Translations under genes and position numbers: made by a program | Shown: piece after piece, positions 1-7,117 of the stretch | Layout: each line of letters begins with the position of its first letter | How positions within the stretch are numbered: the stretch's first letter is position 1 | NCBI GenBank assembly: GCA_005786775.1 | Contig: SYDD01000183.1 | Coordinates: 1 to 17,475 of the forward strand | Length of the DNA: 17,475 bases | Direction: 5' to 3' | Source: Opitutaceae bacterium | GTDB lineage: Bacteria > Verrucomicrobiota > Verrucomicrobiia > Opitutales > Opitutaceae | Notes under the pieces: model-generated | What the model was told of the DNA's origin: nothing | The model's database searches: none | What the model saw: the letters and a program-made list of their open reading frames with translations, nothing else

Positions 1-501
1 ATCGGTGTGCGCGCCTTCAATGAGCGGGACGATCTCGCCGCGAACCTGCCCGGGCTCTTCGCCTGGGTGGAACAGGGCGGAACCGTCGTGGCCCAGTACA
101 ACCGGCCCAATGGCCTCGCCGCCGCGAACCTCGGGCCGCATCCGCTCTCGATCCAGGGGCCGGCGCCGCAGCTGCGGGTGACCGATGAGCGTTCGCCGGT
201 GACCTTCCTGTTGCCGGCGCATCCCGTCCTGAACGCCCCGAACCGCATCGGGCCGGAGGATTTCGCGGGCTGGGTGCAGGAGCGCGGGGCTTACTTCCCG
301 AGCAGCTGGGACGAGGCCCGCTGGGAGGCCGTGCTGGCCCTCGCGGACCCCGGCGAGGCGCCGCTGCGGAGCGGCCTGCTGGTGGCGACGCACGGGCGCG
401 GCCGCTACGTCTACACGGGGCTGGCCTTCTTCCGCCAGCTGCCCGCGGGCGTGCCGGGCGCTTACCGCCTGCTCGCCAACCTCCTTTCCCCCGCCCGATG
501 A
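1..501 (+). CDS. PIG-L/LmbE-family deacetylase, C-terminal part (5' end outside window)
   Basis: The reading frame is open from the first base, so this is the last 166 residues of a longer protein. The text resembles the C-terminal glutamine-amidotransferase-like domain that follows the catalytic domain in large (about 800 residue) exported PIG-L/LmbE deacetylases. Recognisable family pieces are a GGTVVAQYN strand near the start, the VTDERSPVTFL and HPVLNAPNRI segments, FAGWVQERG, and a closing GRYVYTGLAFFRQLPAGVPG block. The zinc-binding AHPDD motif would lie upstream of the window and cannot be checked. PIG-L enzymes remove acetyl or other acyl groups from amino sugars, and some act as amidases on thiol conjugates. 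The stop overlaps the start of the next small gene by 4 bases (ATGA), so it heads or belongs to the operon leading to bshA. The ATG-like or GTG codon at 7 is internal, not a start. The family call is from memory of sequence pattern, fairly confident. Confidence 0.72.
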   Translation: MGVRAFNERDDLAANLPGLFAWVEQGGTVVAQYNRPNGLAAANLGPHPLSIQGPAPQLRVTDERSPVTFLLPAHPVLNAPNRIGPEDFAGWVQERGAYFPSSWDEARWEAVLALADPGEAPLRSGLLVATHGRGRYVYTGLAFFRQLPAGVPGAYRLLANLLSPAR

Positions 502-662
502 AGCGCCCCGCCGATCCGGTCCCCCCGGCGCGCGCCCCTGACGCGGAGGAGCCGCCCGGTCTGCCGGGCCTTTCGCGCTGGAGCCAGGTCTACGCGCTGA
601 TCCTCGTGGTCTTCGCCCTGCTCGTCGTGGGCCTCGCGTGGTTCACCGCGCATTACCGATGA
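498..662 (+). CDS. Small single-pass membrane protein, probable symporter partner
   Basis: This 54-residue gene is bounded by ATGA overlaps on both sides: its ATG overlaps the stop of the deacetylase gene and its TGA overlaps the ATG of the symporter. The N-terminal half is rich in proline, alanine and acidic residues. It is followed by a GLSRWSQVY segment and one hydrophobic helix at about residues 30-50, ending in the short basic tail HYR. This layout suggests an N-in or N-out single-pass membrane peptide translated with the symporter. Small membrane partners are known for some solute:sodium symporters, so a role as accessory subunit is an inference from position. No start-proximal Shine-Dalgarno is visible, so translation probably depends on coupling. 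The double overlap argues strongly that it is a real gene. No function is known to me. Confidence 0.7.
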   Translation: MKRPADPVPPARAPDAEEPPGLPGLSRWSQVYALILVVFALLVVGLAWFTAHYR

Positions 663-2347
663 ACGCCCTCGATTGGCTGGTCCTGCTCGGGACGATGCTG
701 GGCATCGCGGCCTATGGCACGTGGAAGTCGCGGCGGACCGAGCAGCTCGACGCCTACCTGCGAGGCAACCAGGGGACGCGCTGGTTCACGATCGGCGTGT
801 CGGTCGCCGCCACGCAGGCCAGCGCGATCACCTTCCTGTCGATCCCGGGGCAGGGCTTCGAGAGCGGCCTGGGGTTCGTCCAGAACTACTTCGGCCTGCC
901 GCTGGCGCTGATTTTGGTCTGCGCGGTGTTCCTCCCGGTGTACCGGAAGTTGGGCGTCTACACGGCGTACGAGTATCTGGGGCGGCGCTTCGACGGGAAG
1001 ACGCGGCTCCTGGGCGCCGCGCTGTTCCTGCTGCAGCGGGGGCTGGCGAGCGGGGTAACCATCTACGCGCCCGCCATCATCCTGTCCACGGTGCTCGGCT
1101 GGCCGATTGACGCGACCATCATCGGCACGGGCCTGCTGGTGGTCGCGTACACCGTGACGGGTGGCAGCGTGGCGGTGAGCCTCACGCAGAAGGGGCAGAT
1201 GGCGGTGATCTTTGGCGGGATGGTGACGGCGTTCGTGCTCCTCTGGCAGCGCCTGCCGGACGACGGCCTGGCGGTCGCCGGGGCGCTCGGGCGACTGGAG
1301 GCCGTCGACTTCTCGTTCGATCCGGACCGGCGCTACACCTTCTGGAGCGGCCTGCTCGGCGGGCTCTTCCTGTCGCTCTCTTACTTCGGCACGGACCAGT
1401 CGCAGGTGCAGCGCTACATCGGTGGTGCGGGCCTGCGCGAGGGACGGCTGGGCTTGGTCTTCAACGCGCTGCTGAAGATCCCGATGCAGTTCCTGATCCT
1501 GCTGCTCGGGACGATGATGTTTGTCTTTTACCATTTCCAGCCCGCGCCGGTGTTCTTCAACCGGGCCGAGTGGGAACGGCACGCCGCGGGGCCCGCCTCC
1601 GCGCGGTTCCGGGAGCTGGAGGAAAGCCACGCCACGGCTCACGCGCAGCGGCAGGCGGCGGCGCGGGCGTGGCTGGCGGCCCGGGAAAAGACCGAGCCCG
1701 CCGTGGAGGCCGCGGCAAAGCAGGCCCTGCGGTCGGCGCAGGCCGGGGTCGAGGCCGTGCGGCGCGAGGCCAAGGCGGCGCTCGTCGCGGCGGATCCGCG
1801 GGCCAAGACGAAGGACTCGGATTACGTCTTCATGCACTTTATCCTCGGGCAGCTGCCGCACGGGCTGATCGGCCTGCTCGTCGCGGTGATGTTCGCCGCC
1901 GCGCTTGGCTCGAAGGCGAGTGAGCTCAACGCCCTCGGGACGACCACGGCGGTGGACTTCTGGCGCCACCTGCGGCCGCGGGCCGGCACCGACGAGGCCG
2001 GCGAGGTCCGGCTGGCGAAGGTGTTCACGGCCGGCTGGGGCCTATTCGCGATCGGCTTCGCGCTGTTCGCGCGGTTTTCCGAGAACCTGATCGAGGCGAT
2101 CAACATCCTGGGCTCGCTCTTCTACGGCGTGGTGCTCGGGCTTTTCCTGGTCGCGTTCTTCGCCCGGCGGGTCGGGGGCACGGCGGTTTTCTGGGGCGCG
2201 ATCGCGGCCCAGGTGCTCGTGCTGGTGCTGTTCCGGACGCTGAGCATCTCCTACCTCTGGTACAACCTGATCGGTTGCGGGGCCTGCTTCGGCCTGAGCG
2301 TGCTGCTGCAGGCGCTGCTGCCCCGGCGGATGGAGGAGCGCCGGTGA
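659..2347 (+). CDS. Sodium:solute symporter (SSS family)
   Basis: A 562-residue integral membrane protein with about a dozen hydrophobic segments, matching the sodium:solute symporter (SSS/SSF) fold. Visible family features include the N-terminal YGTWKSRRTEQLDAYLRG stretch, the VAATQASAITFLSIPG helix, YTAYEYLGRRFD, and a YFGTDQSQVQRYIG segment typical of SSS proteins. The ATG at 659 is preferred over the GTG at 638 because it overlaps the preceding stop as ATGA. Between two membrane segments (about residues 293-385, bases 1535-1815) lies a hydrophilic, alanine- and charge-rich insert with coiled-coil character, which makes the protein longer than a minimal SSS transporter. It would couple sodium entry to uptake of a small organic solute. 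The substrate is unknown; its place between a PIG-L deacetylase and bacillithiol genes hints at an amino-sugar or thiol-related compound. The stop overlaps the next start by 4 bases. Confidence 0.88.
   Translation: MNALDWLVLLGTMLGIAAYGTWKSRRTEQLDAYLRGNQGTRWFTIGVSVAATQASAITFLSIPGQGFESGLGFVQNYFGLPLALILVCAVFLPVYRKLGVYTAYEYLGRRFDGKTRLLGAALFLLQRGLASGVTIYAPAIILSTVLGWPIDATIIGTGLLVVAYTVTGGSVAVSLTQKGQMAVIFGGMVTAFVLLWQRLPDDGLAVAGALGRLEAVDFSFDPDRRYTFWSGLLGGLFLSLSYFGTDQSQVQRYIGGAGLREGRLGLVFNALLKIPMQFLILLLGTMMFVFYHFQPAPVFFNRAEWERHAAGPASARFRELEESHATAHAQRQAAARAWLAAREKTEPAVEAAAKQALRSAQAGVEAVRREAKAALVAADPRAKTKDSDYVFMHFILGQLPHGLIGLLVAVMFAAALGSKASELNALGTTTAVDFWRHLRPRAGTDEAGEVRLAKVFTAGWGLFAIGFALFARFSENLIEAINILGSLFYGVVLGLFLVAFFARRVGGTAVFWGAIAAQVLVLVLFRTLSISYLWYNLIGCGACFGLSVLLQALLPRRMEERR
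2332..2338 (+). promoter_or_regulatory. Shine-Dalgarno-like site for the BshC-like gene
   Basis: GGAGGAG lies 5 bases before the GTG at 2344, inside the end of the symporter gene. It is the clearest Shine-Dalgarno match before any start in the window and supports choosing GTG 2344, which also overlaps the symporter stop as GTGA. Because it also encodes the last symporter codons (MEERR), part of the purine run may be coincidental. Confidence 0.45.
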
Positions 2348-3108
2348 GCGCGGGCCCGGTCATCTGCTTCGGGCAGCAGCCGTGCGGCTTCTTCCCCCGG
2401 CGCTTCCTTGCGGCGAAGTTCACGACCGCGCGCCGTCTGCAGGCGGAGCTCGGGGGCGAGATCGTCCTCTTTTACCACGACAGCGACCACGACCCCCGGG
2501 AGACCCAGACCCTGCTGCGGCACCGGCGCACGGGGGAGGTCGCGACCCTCAATTTCGCCTTCGCCAACCGCCTCCAGCGCAAGTGGTCCCCGCTGCACCT
2601 GAAGCGGATCCCGGCCGGATGGCAGGCGGGGATGATCCGGCAGCTGGGCGCCTACGTGCCGGCGGAACCGCTCGCGGCGTTCAAGGCGGCGGAGGGCGCG
2701 AACGTGGCCGATTTCTGCCTCTCGGTTTACCGCGGCCTGGGCCTGCTCGAGGGCGTGCGCGTCGTGCGCTCCTCCGATCCCGCGTTCCGCCGCGCCGCCT
2801 GCGCGATCGGGGACTGTTTCGTCGATGTGCCGCACGGGGGCGAGGTGGTGCGGGCGCGCCGGGTCGCGGGTGGGTTTCGCCTGCACGAGGGCGGCGACGC
2901 CTACGTCGAGCTGCCGGACGCGCCCTTCGGCTCGGTGCAGGTCTCGCCGACGCGGGAGACGCGCCTGCGCTGGATGCAGTCGGTGATCCGCTGCACGCAT
3001 TACGTGGCGGGCGCCGGGGAACAAGCGTACTTGCGCCGGGAGGAGGCGCCTGAGATCACGTTCGTGCCCCGCGATGCCATCGACCGACCGGAAGAAGCCC
3101 TCGTCTGA
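2344..3108 (+). CDS. Compact BshC-like protein, putative bacillithiol cysteine-adding enzyme
   Basis: This 254-residue protein shows the landmarks of BshC, which ligates cysteine to GlcN-malate in the last step of bacillithiol synthesis, but at under half the usual length (about 540 residues). Near the N-terminus is GQQPCGFF (GQQ at residues 10-12), matching the GGQQAGLLTGPLYT-type loop. Then come a K25-containing helix and FYHDSDHDPRE (residues 43-53), matching the FWVAGEDHD block. A central DFCLSVYRGLGLLEGVRVV stretch resembles the family's acidic-helix plus GLVLL region. Near the C-terminus AGAGEQAY (222-229) matches the AGPGEINYW motif. The N-terminal hundred or so residues, parts of the middle and the C-terminal coiled coil of classical BshC are missing. 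It starts at GTG 2344, overlapping the symporter stop, and overlaps bshB1 by 35 bases. The symbol is withheld because of the great length difference; the operon position just before bshB1-bshA supports the role. Function is inferred. Confidence 0.68.
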   Translation: MSAGPVICFGQQPCGFFPRRFLAAKFTTARRLQAELGGEIVLFYHDSDHDPRETQTLLRHRRTGEVATLNFAFANRLQRKWSPLHLKRIPAGWQAGMIRQLGAYVPAEPLAAFKAAEGANVADFCLSVYRGLGLLEGVRVVRSSDPAFRRAACAIGDCFVDVPHGGEVVRARRVAGGFRLHEGGDAYVELPDAPFGSVQVSPTRETRLRWMQSVIRCTHYVAGAGEQAYLRREEAPEITFVPRDAIDRPEEALV

Positions 3109-3814
3109 GCCTGCCCCGCTCCTCGCCCTGGGGGCGCATCCGGACGACGTCGAGTTCGGGTGCGGGGCGGTGCTGGGCCAAGCGGCCCGCGCCGGCCGGC
3201 CGGTCCACATCGTCGTCTGCACCCGCGGGGAGGCGGCCAGCAACGGCACCCCCGGGGGGCGCGCGCGCGAGGCCCGGCGCGCGGCCGCGTTAATTGGCGC
3301 CACGTTTGAGTTCCTGATATTGGGACGTGACGCGAGCCTCGAAGCCCGTCCTCCCGCGGCTCGGGCGCTGGCAAGCCTGATCCGGCGCCTGCGGCCGGAG
3401 ATCGTCCTGGCGCCGACGTTGGAGGGGCAACAGCACCCCGACCACGCCGCGCTCGGCCGGATCACGCGCGATGCGGCGCGTCTGGCGCGATACGGAGGTC
3501 TTACTGGGGTGCGCGGAGCCCCGCACGCGATCGGGCAACTCTTCCATTACGCGGTGACCCCCGATGCCGAGCCCGCCGGCGGGAATCGCATCGTGGTGGA
3601 CGTTTCCGCACCGGAGGTGATGTCGGCGTGGACCGCCGCGATGGCCGCGCACGGCTCGCAGCTGCGGACCCGCAACTACGTGGAGCTGCAACTCGCGCGG
3701 GCGCGGGTGCTCGGCCTGCGGGCCGGAGTGGAGCACGCCCAGGCGCTGTTTCCCGCCAGCGCCCCGCTGGTGACAGGGCTCGAAGGCCTGACGCGCGCGG
3801 TGCGCCGGTTCTGA
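3074..3814 (+). CDS. bshB1: BshB1, GlcNAc-malate deacetylase (PIG-L family)
   Basis: A 246-residue PIG-L family zinc deacetylase. The metal-binding AHPDD motif is at residues 21-25 and is followed by EFGCG. A TRGEA segment (50-54) follows, and the second metal-site motif HPDH is at 121-124 in an APTLEGQQHPDH context. C-terminal RNYVELQLARARVLGLRAG and a final pattern of basic residues fit the BshB1 branch, whose usual length is about 230-240. The enzyme removes the acetyl group from GlcNAc-malate to give GlcN-malate, the middle step of bacillithiol biosynthesis in the cytoplasm. The only reasonable start is ATG 3074, which overlaps the BshC-like gene by 35 bases. The stop is one base before bshA, so the two are certainly cotranscribed. 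No signal peptide is present. PIG-L proteins also act on other N-acyl sugars, but the neighbouring bshA makes this assignment firm. Confidence 0.88.
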   Translation: MPSTDRKKPSSEPAPLLALGAHPDDVEFGCGAVLGQAARAGRPVHIVVCTRGEAASNGTPGGRAREARRAAALIGATFEFLILGRDASLEARPPAARALASLIRRLRPEIVLAPTLEGQQHPDHAALGRITRDAARLARYGGLTGVRGAPHAIGQLFHYAVTPDAEPAGGNRIVVDVSAPEVMSAWTAAMAAHGSQLRTRNYVELQLARARVLGLRAGVEHAQALFPASAPLVTGLEGLTRAVRRF

Positions 3815-3815
3815 G

Positions 3816-4967
3816 ATGGCCGCGGAGCGTCCCCTGCGCGTTGGCATCACCTGCTACCCCTCGGTCGGTGGGAGCGGGATCCTGGCCTCGGCCCTCGGCG
3901 AGGAGCTGGCCCGGCGTGGTCACGCGGTGCACTTCATCAGTTACGAGCGCCCTTTCCGCCTTTCCGCGGCCACCCCGGGTATCCACTTCCATCCCGTGGT
4001 GATCAACGACTACGAGCTGTTCCGCTACCCGGACTACACCTTGCCGCTTTCCGTGCGGATGGCGGAGGTGGCCCGCGAGCACGGGCTCGACATCCTGCAC
4101 GTCCACTACGCGGTCCCGCACGCCACCGCGGCGATCCTGGCCCGGGCGATGGCCGGCCCGGGGCGGCCGCCGCGCGTCGTGACGACCCTGCACGGGACCG
4201 ACACGACGCTCCTGGGCCGCGACCCGGGATACGGTCCCGCGATCCGGCACGCGCTGCAGCAATCCGATGCGGTGACGACCGTCTCGGCTTGGTTGCGGGA
4301 CGAGACGCGGCGGTTGCTGGCGGTGGACCGCCCGATCGACGTGATCCCGAACTTCTTCGCGCCGCGGCCGGTCACGCGCTCCCGCGCCGAGGTGAGAGCG
4401 GAGCTCAGGGTGGGAGAGGAGCCGTTACTGGTGCACCTGTCGAATCTGCGGCCGCTGAAGCGGTTCGACCTGCTGCTGGAAGCGCTCGCGCTGGTGCCGG
4501 CCGGGCGGCCGTGGAAGCTGCTGGTGCTCGCGGGCGGGGACTTCCAGCCGTACGTCCCGCTGGTGCGCCGGTTGGGCCTCGAGGCGCGGGTGGTGGTGCG
4601 CGCGAACGTCTTCGACGTGGAGGATTTCCTGCAGGCGGCGGACCTGGGTCTGTTCACCTCGGAGTCCGAAAGTTTCTGCCTGGGAGTGCTGGAGGCGATG
4701 TGGTTCGGCTGCCCGAGTGTCTCGACCGCGGTGGGGGGGATCCCGGAGGTGGTGCAGGATGGGCGCTCTGGCCTGCTGGTGGCGGCGAGCGGGGCCGAGC
4801 CGCTGGCGGCGGCGGTCACGACGTTGCTGGAGGACGGGGAGCGCCGGCGCCGGCTGGGGGAAGCGGCGCGGCGGCGGGCGGAGACGGTCTTTTCAGCGGC
4901 GGCGGTGGTGCCCAAATACGAGGCTCTTTATCGCCGGGTGCTGGCGGCGTCGGCGCTCCCTTCCTAG
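3816..4967 (+). CDS. bshA: BshA, N-acetyl-alpha-D-glucosaminyl L-malate synthase
   Basis: A 383-residue GT4-type retaining glycosyltransferase, the usual length for BshA. It opens with RVGITCYPSVGGSG, whose GGSG loop (residues 18-21) is characteristic of BshA, followed by LGEELARRGHAVHFIS. The DILHVHYAVPHA segment near residue 95 is another strong BshA signature. The C-terminal half carries the GT4 nucleotide-sugar site: a LVHLSNLRPLKRFD donor loop and an acidic SESESFCLGVLEAM motif (about residues 281-294) followed by GCPSVSTAVGGIPEVV. It joins UDP-GlcNAc and L-malate to form GlcNAc-malate, the first committed step of bacillithiol synthesis. It begins one base after the bshB1 stop without its own Shine-Dalgarno, so translation is probably coupled. 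It is the last gene of the operon, with 84 bases before the next gene. Confidence 0.92.
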   Translation: MAAERPLRVGITCYPSVGGSGILASALGEELARRGHAVHFISYERPFRLSAATPGIHFHPVVINDYELFRYPDYTLPLSVRMAEVAREHGLDILHVHYAVPHATAAILARAMAGPGRPPRVVTTLHGTDTTLLGRDPGYGPAIRHALQQSDAVTTVSAWLRDETRRLLAVDRPIDVIPNFFAPRPVTRSRAEVRAELRVGEEPLLVHLSNLRPLKRFDLLLEALALVPAGRPWKLLVLAGGDFQPYVPLVRRLGLEARVVVRANVFDVEDFLQAADLGLFTSESESFCLGVLEAMWFGCPSVSTAVGGIPEVVQDGRSGLLVAASGAEPLAAAVTTLLEDGERRRRLGEAARRRAETVFSAAAVVPKYEALYRRVLAASALPS

Positions 4968-5051
4968 GCGCGGGATTGCCACGCGGCCCCGGCTCACCTT
5001 ACTCCAACCTCGCCTCCGGCTGATCCAAGGGATTGCCTCCGCGCTTTTGCC

Positions 5052-5336
5052 ATGCCCACCTACGAATACGCCTGCCAGAAGTGCGACCACACGTTCGAGC
5101 AGTTCCAGTCGATGCGCGATGATCCGTTGGTTCGGTGCCCCTCGTGCGGGAAAAAGAGCCTGAAACGCCTCCTCGGCGGCGGTAGTGGGCTGATCTTCAA
5201 AGGATCCGGTTTCTACATCACGGATTACCGCAAGAGTGGCGCACCTAAGGGAGGCGACAGCAAGGGCGGCGGGGAGAGCAAGGGCGGCGACGCGAAAGCC
5301 GTGACCCCGGCTAAACCGGCGGGCGGAAAGTCCTGA
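5052..5336 (+). CDS. FmdB-family zinc-ribbon protein
   Basis: A 94-residue protein starting MPTYEYACQKC, the hallmark of the FmdB/CxxC_CxxC_SSSS zinc-ribbon family. Four cysteines in two CxxC pairs (C8, C11 and C29, C32) would bind one zinc ion. A KKSLKRLLGGGSGLIFKGSGFYITDY stretch after the second pair is also typical. The last 30 residues are a glycine, lysine and serine repeat built from GG-S/D-K-GG units, followed by an alanine-proline-lysine end. They are probably disordered. The family was first noted beside formamide or amide genes and is called a putative regulator, but its function is not settled. It begins the second group of + strand genes, 84 bases after bshA; I see no convincing promoter in that gap. 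Confidence 0.85.
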   Translation: MPTYEYACQKCDHTFEQFQSMRDDPLVRCPSCGKKSLKRLLGGGSGLIFKGSGFYITDYRKSGAPKGGDSKGGGESKGGDAKAVTPAKPAGGKS

Positions 5337-5342
5337 TTTTCC

Positions 5343-5933
5343 GTGCGGGCAAAACCGACGAACGCGGAGGAAACCGGATGGAGAGGAGTGGCGTGGGCCG
5401 CGGCCGGGGCTGTGCTGCTGGGAATCGTGCTGGCTGGGCTGGTGCTCACGCTGCGGCCGGTTCGCGCGGGCGAAGGCCCGGTGGCGGGGACGGCGCGGTA
5501 CGTCGCGGGCGCGGTGGATACGGCGCGCGCTCGGGAGGCGCCCGTCCGGCGCGAATCCTTGCGGGCGGGACAGGATGTGACCTTTACGGAACCCGAGCTG
5601 AACGCGCTGCTCGGGCGGACGAAGGCGGGCGAGAGGTCGAACGTGCGACTCGCCGAGGGACGCGTCCAGTTGGCGCACGTGCTGGCCTGGCCGGCCAAGG
5701 TCCGACCGGTGTTGCAGGCCCGAGCGGTGCCGGTGCGAGCCGGGGCCGGCTGGGCGCTCCAAGTACGTGAGGCTTACCTGGGCGGGCTCGCGCTGCATCG
5801 CCTGCCGGTGCTGGCCGAGGTCGCGTGGCAGGAGTCCTTGGAGCCGTTGTTACCACCGGAGCTGCGCGCGGCCTTGCCGGCGGCGCGGGAGTTAGAGGTC
5901 GCTGGGGCCACACTCCGGCTGCGTCGGCCGTGA
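5343..5933 (+). CDS. Membrane-anchored protein of unknown function
   Basis: A 196-residue protein, GTG start six bases after the FmdB-family gene. GTG 5388 would be an alternative in-frame start. A hydrophobic helix at about residues 17-37 (GVAWAAAGAVLLGIVLAGLVL) is preceded by a positive charge, so the rest is probably outside the cytoplasmic membrane. The remainder contains FTEPELNALL (about residues 81-90), a type of motif seen in beta-rich membrane-anchored lipid-binding-like domains such as DUF2993 or LmeA relatives. A repeated pattern of alternating charged and hydrophobic residues follows, as in a beta-sheet domain. Similarity is only by general pattern, and no family is assigned. The stop overlaps the next start by 4 bases (GTGA). 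Codon choice is less GC-biased than in the neighbouring operons, with TTA codons at 5850 and 5892. Confidence 0.7.
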   Translation: MRAKPTNAEETGWRGVAWAAAGAVLLGIVLAGLVLTLRPVRAGEGPVAGTARYVAGAVDTARAREAPVRRESLRAGQDVTFTEPELNALLGRTKAGERSNVRLAEGRVQLAHVLAWPAKVRPVLQARAVPVRAGAGWALQVREAYLGGLALHRLPVLAEVAWQESLEPLLPPELRAALPAARELEVAGATLRLRRP

Positions 5934-7078
5934 ACTGCTTCCGGTGGCTCGCCCTCGGCCTGCTGGCTACCGTACCGCTGCGCGGCGCGGCGCCGGTCCT
6001 GGCCGCTAGTCTCGCCGGACGCTTCGAGGTGGCGTCGATCGACGCCAGCCTCGCGCATCGGGTCGCGGCCGCGGCGGAGGAGGGGTGGCAATTGCTCGCG
6101 GCGCCTCTGGGCCTGCCCCCGACATTCCCCTCGCCGGTCTTTGTGCGGGTAGTGCCGTCCGGGACTCCTGGCGCGCCCCCGACGCACGACGTCGCAGTCG
6201 AAACCGGTGGCCTAGTGACCCTCTGGCTCGGGCCGCGCGCGCAGGAAGGCCGAGCGCTGCGGGTGGCGCTCGTTGATGCCCTCCTGCACCGTCTCGGCGT
6301 GGCCCTGCATGGGGCGATGGTGCAGCCGGTCGTCGCGCCCTGGCTGGTGCTCGGTGCCGCGGGGTGGTGGGAAACTCGAATTGACGGGGCGAGGCTCGAT
6401 GCGCTGCGCGAGACTTCGCGACGCCGGTCGCCACCCGGGCTGGTCCAGCTGCTCGACGGTCCGCGGGCTGCGTCCTTACCCGACGCGGATGCGGCGGGGG
6501 CGACGTGGCTGTTTACCTTTCTGCTTGCGGAGTCGGGCCGGGGTGGGGAATGGCCCCGGCTGCTCGCCCGCCTGCTGGCCGGTGGTGATCCGCAGGCGAT
6601 GCTGGCGCAGACGTACGTTGGTCGTTTCGGGGGACCGGACGAGCGCGAGCTCTGGTGGCAGACCGGATGGCACCATCACTTGCGACAGCGGGTGCTTCCC
6701 AGCCTCGAGGCGGAGGAGGCCCGGGAGCTGCTGGCAACGTTGGTGCGCTTCGTGTTCGCCGACGAGGCCGGTGCGGATCGGTTGGTGCCCTTGGCGGAGG
6801 TGCTGACCCGGAAGACCGAGCCGTTGGTGGCCGCGGAGCTGGCCCGCCGCGGCGCGGATCTCGGGCGAAGTGTTGCCGCGATGCACCCGTTCTATCGTAA
6901 CGCGGCATTGACCCTTGCGGAGGCTTTCGCGTTGGGGGCGCATCGGGAGATCCACCGCCGCCGAGAGGCCCTTGTGGCCCAGTGGGAAAGAGATTGGGCG
7001 GAAGGCCGTGCGCTCGAGGCAGCGACCGCCGAGGCGCTGGACCGCTGGGAGGCCCGCCGCCGTGGGCCCGCGCCCTAA
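5930..7078 (+). CDS. Secreted protein, gluzincin-like with degenerate catalytic motif
   Basis: A 382-residue protein. The longest open frame begins at 5825, but the GTG at 5930 is preferred because it overlaps the preceding stop as GTGA and begins a signal peptide (NCFRWLALGLLATVP, cleavage after an alanine-rich run). The middle resembles exported Peptidase_MA-type gluzincins. Where a HExxH motif is expected the sequence is HRLGV (residues 120-124), and about 18 residues later APWLVLGAAGWWE (136-148) stands where PPWLSEGLAEY with a catalytic glutamate would be. Both catalytic positions are thus lost, so the protein may be a noncatalytic pseudo-peptidase. The C-terminal region is helical and rich in arginine and alanine. 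It precedes murJ by 39 bases. The family assignment is by pattern and uncertain; a plain unknown secreted protein is the alternative. Confidence 0.6.
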   Translation: MNCFRWLALGLLATVPLRGAAPVLAASLAGRFEVASIDASLAHRVAAAAEEGWQLLAAPLGLPPTFPSPVFVRVVPSGTPGAPPTHDVAVETGGLVTLWLGPRAQEGRALRVALVDALLHRLGVALHGAMVQPVVAPWLVLGAAGWWETRIDGARLDALRETSRRRSPPGLVQLLDGPRAASLPDADAAGATWLFTFLLAESGRGGEWPRLLARLLAGGDPQAMLAQTYVGRFGGPDERELWWQTGWHHHLRQRVLPSLEAEEARELLATLVRFVFADEAGADRLVPLAEVLTRKTEPLVAAELARRGADLGRSVAAMHPFYRNAALTLAEAFALGAHREIHRRREALVAQWERDWAEGRALEAATAEALDRWEARRRGPAP

Positions 7079-7117
7079 GTCTTGCGGGGGAGCGCCGCCG
7101 TTCCGCAGAGTGGTGAC

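Noticed and set aside
653..1969. A 438-residue open frame on the - strand across the symporter
   Set aside because: Antisense to a clear transporter and composed mainly of arginine, glutamine, histidine and proline, so a GC-driven shadow.
4972..5037. Direct 9-base repeat GGGATTGCC at 4972-4980 and 5029-5037 in the bshA-fmdB gap
   Set aside because: Only two copies of a short sequence, no matching operator or promoter spacing; likely chance.
5825..5929. N-terminal extension of the secreted gluzincin-like protein
   Set aside because: Lies inside the preceding gene; the GTG at 5930 overlaps its stop and begins a signal peptide.
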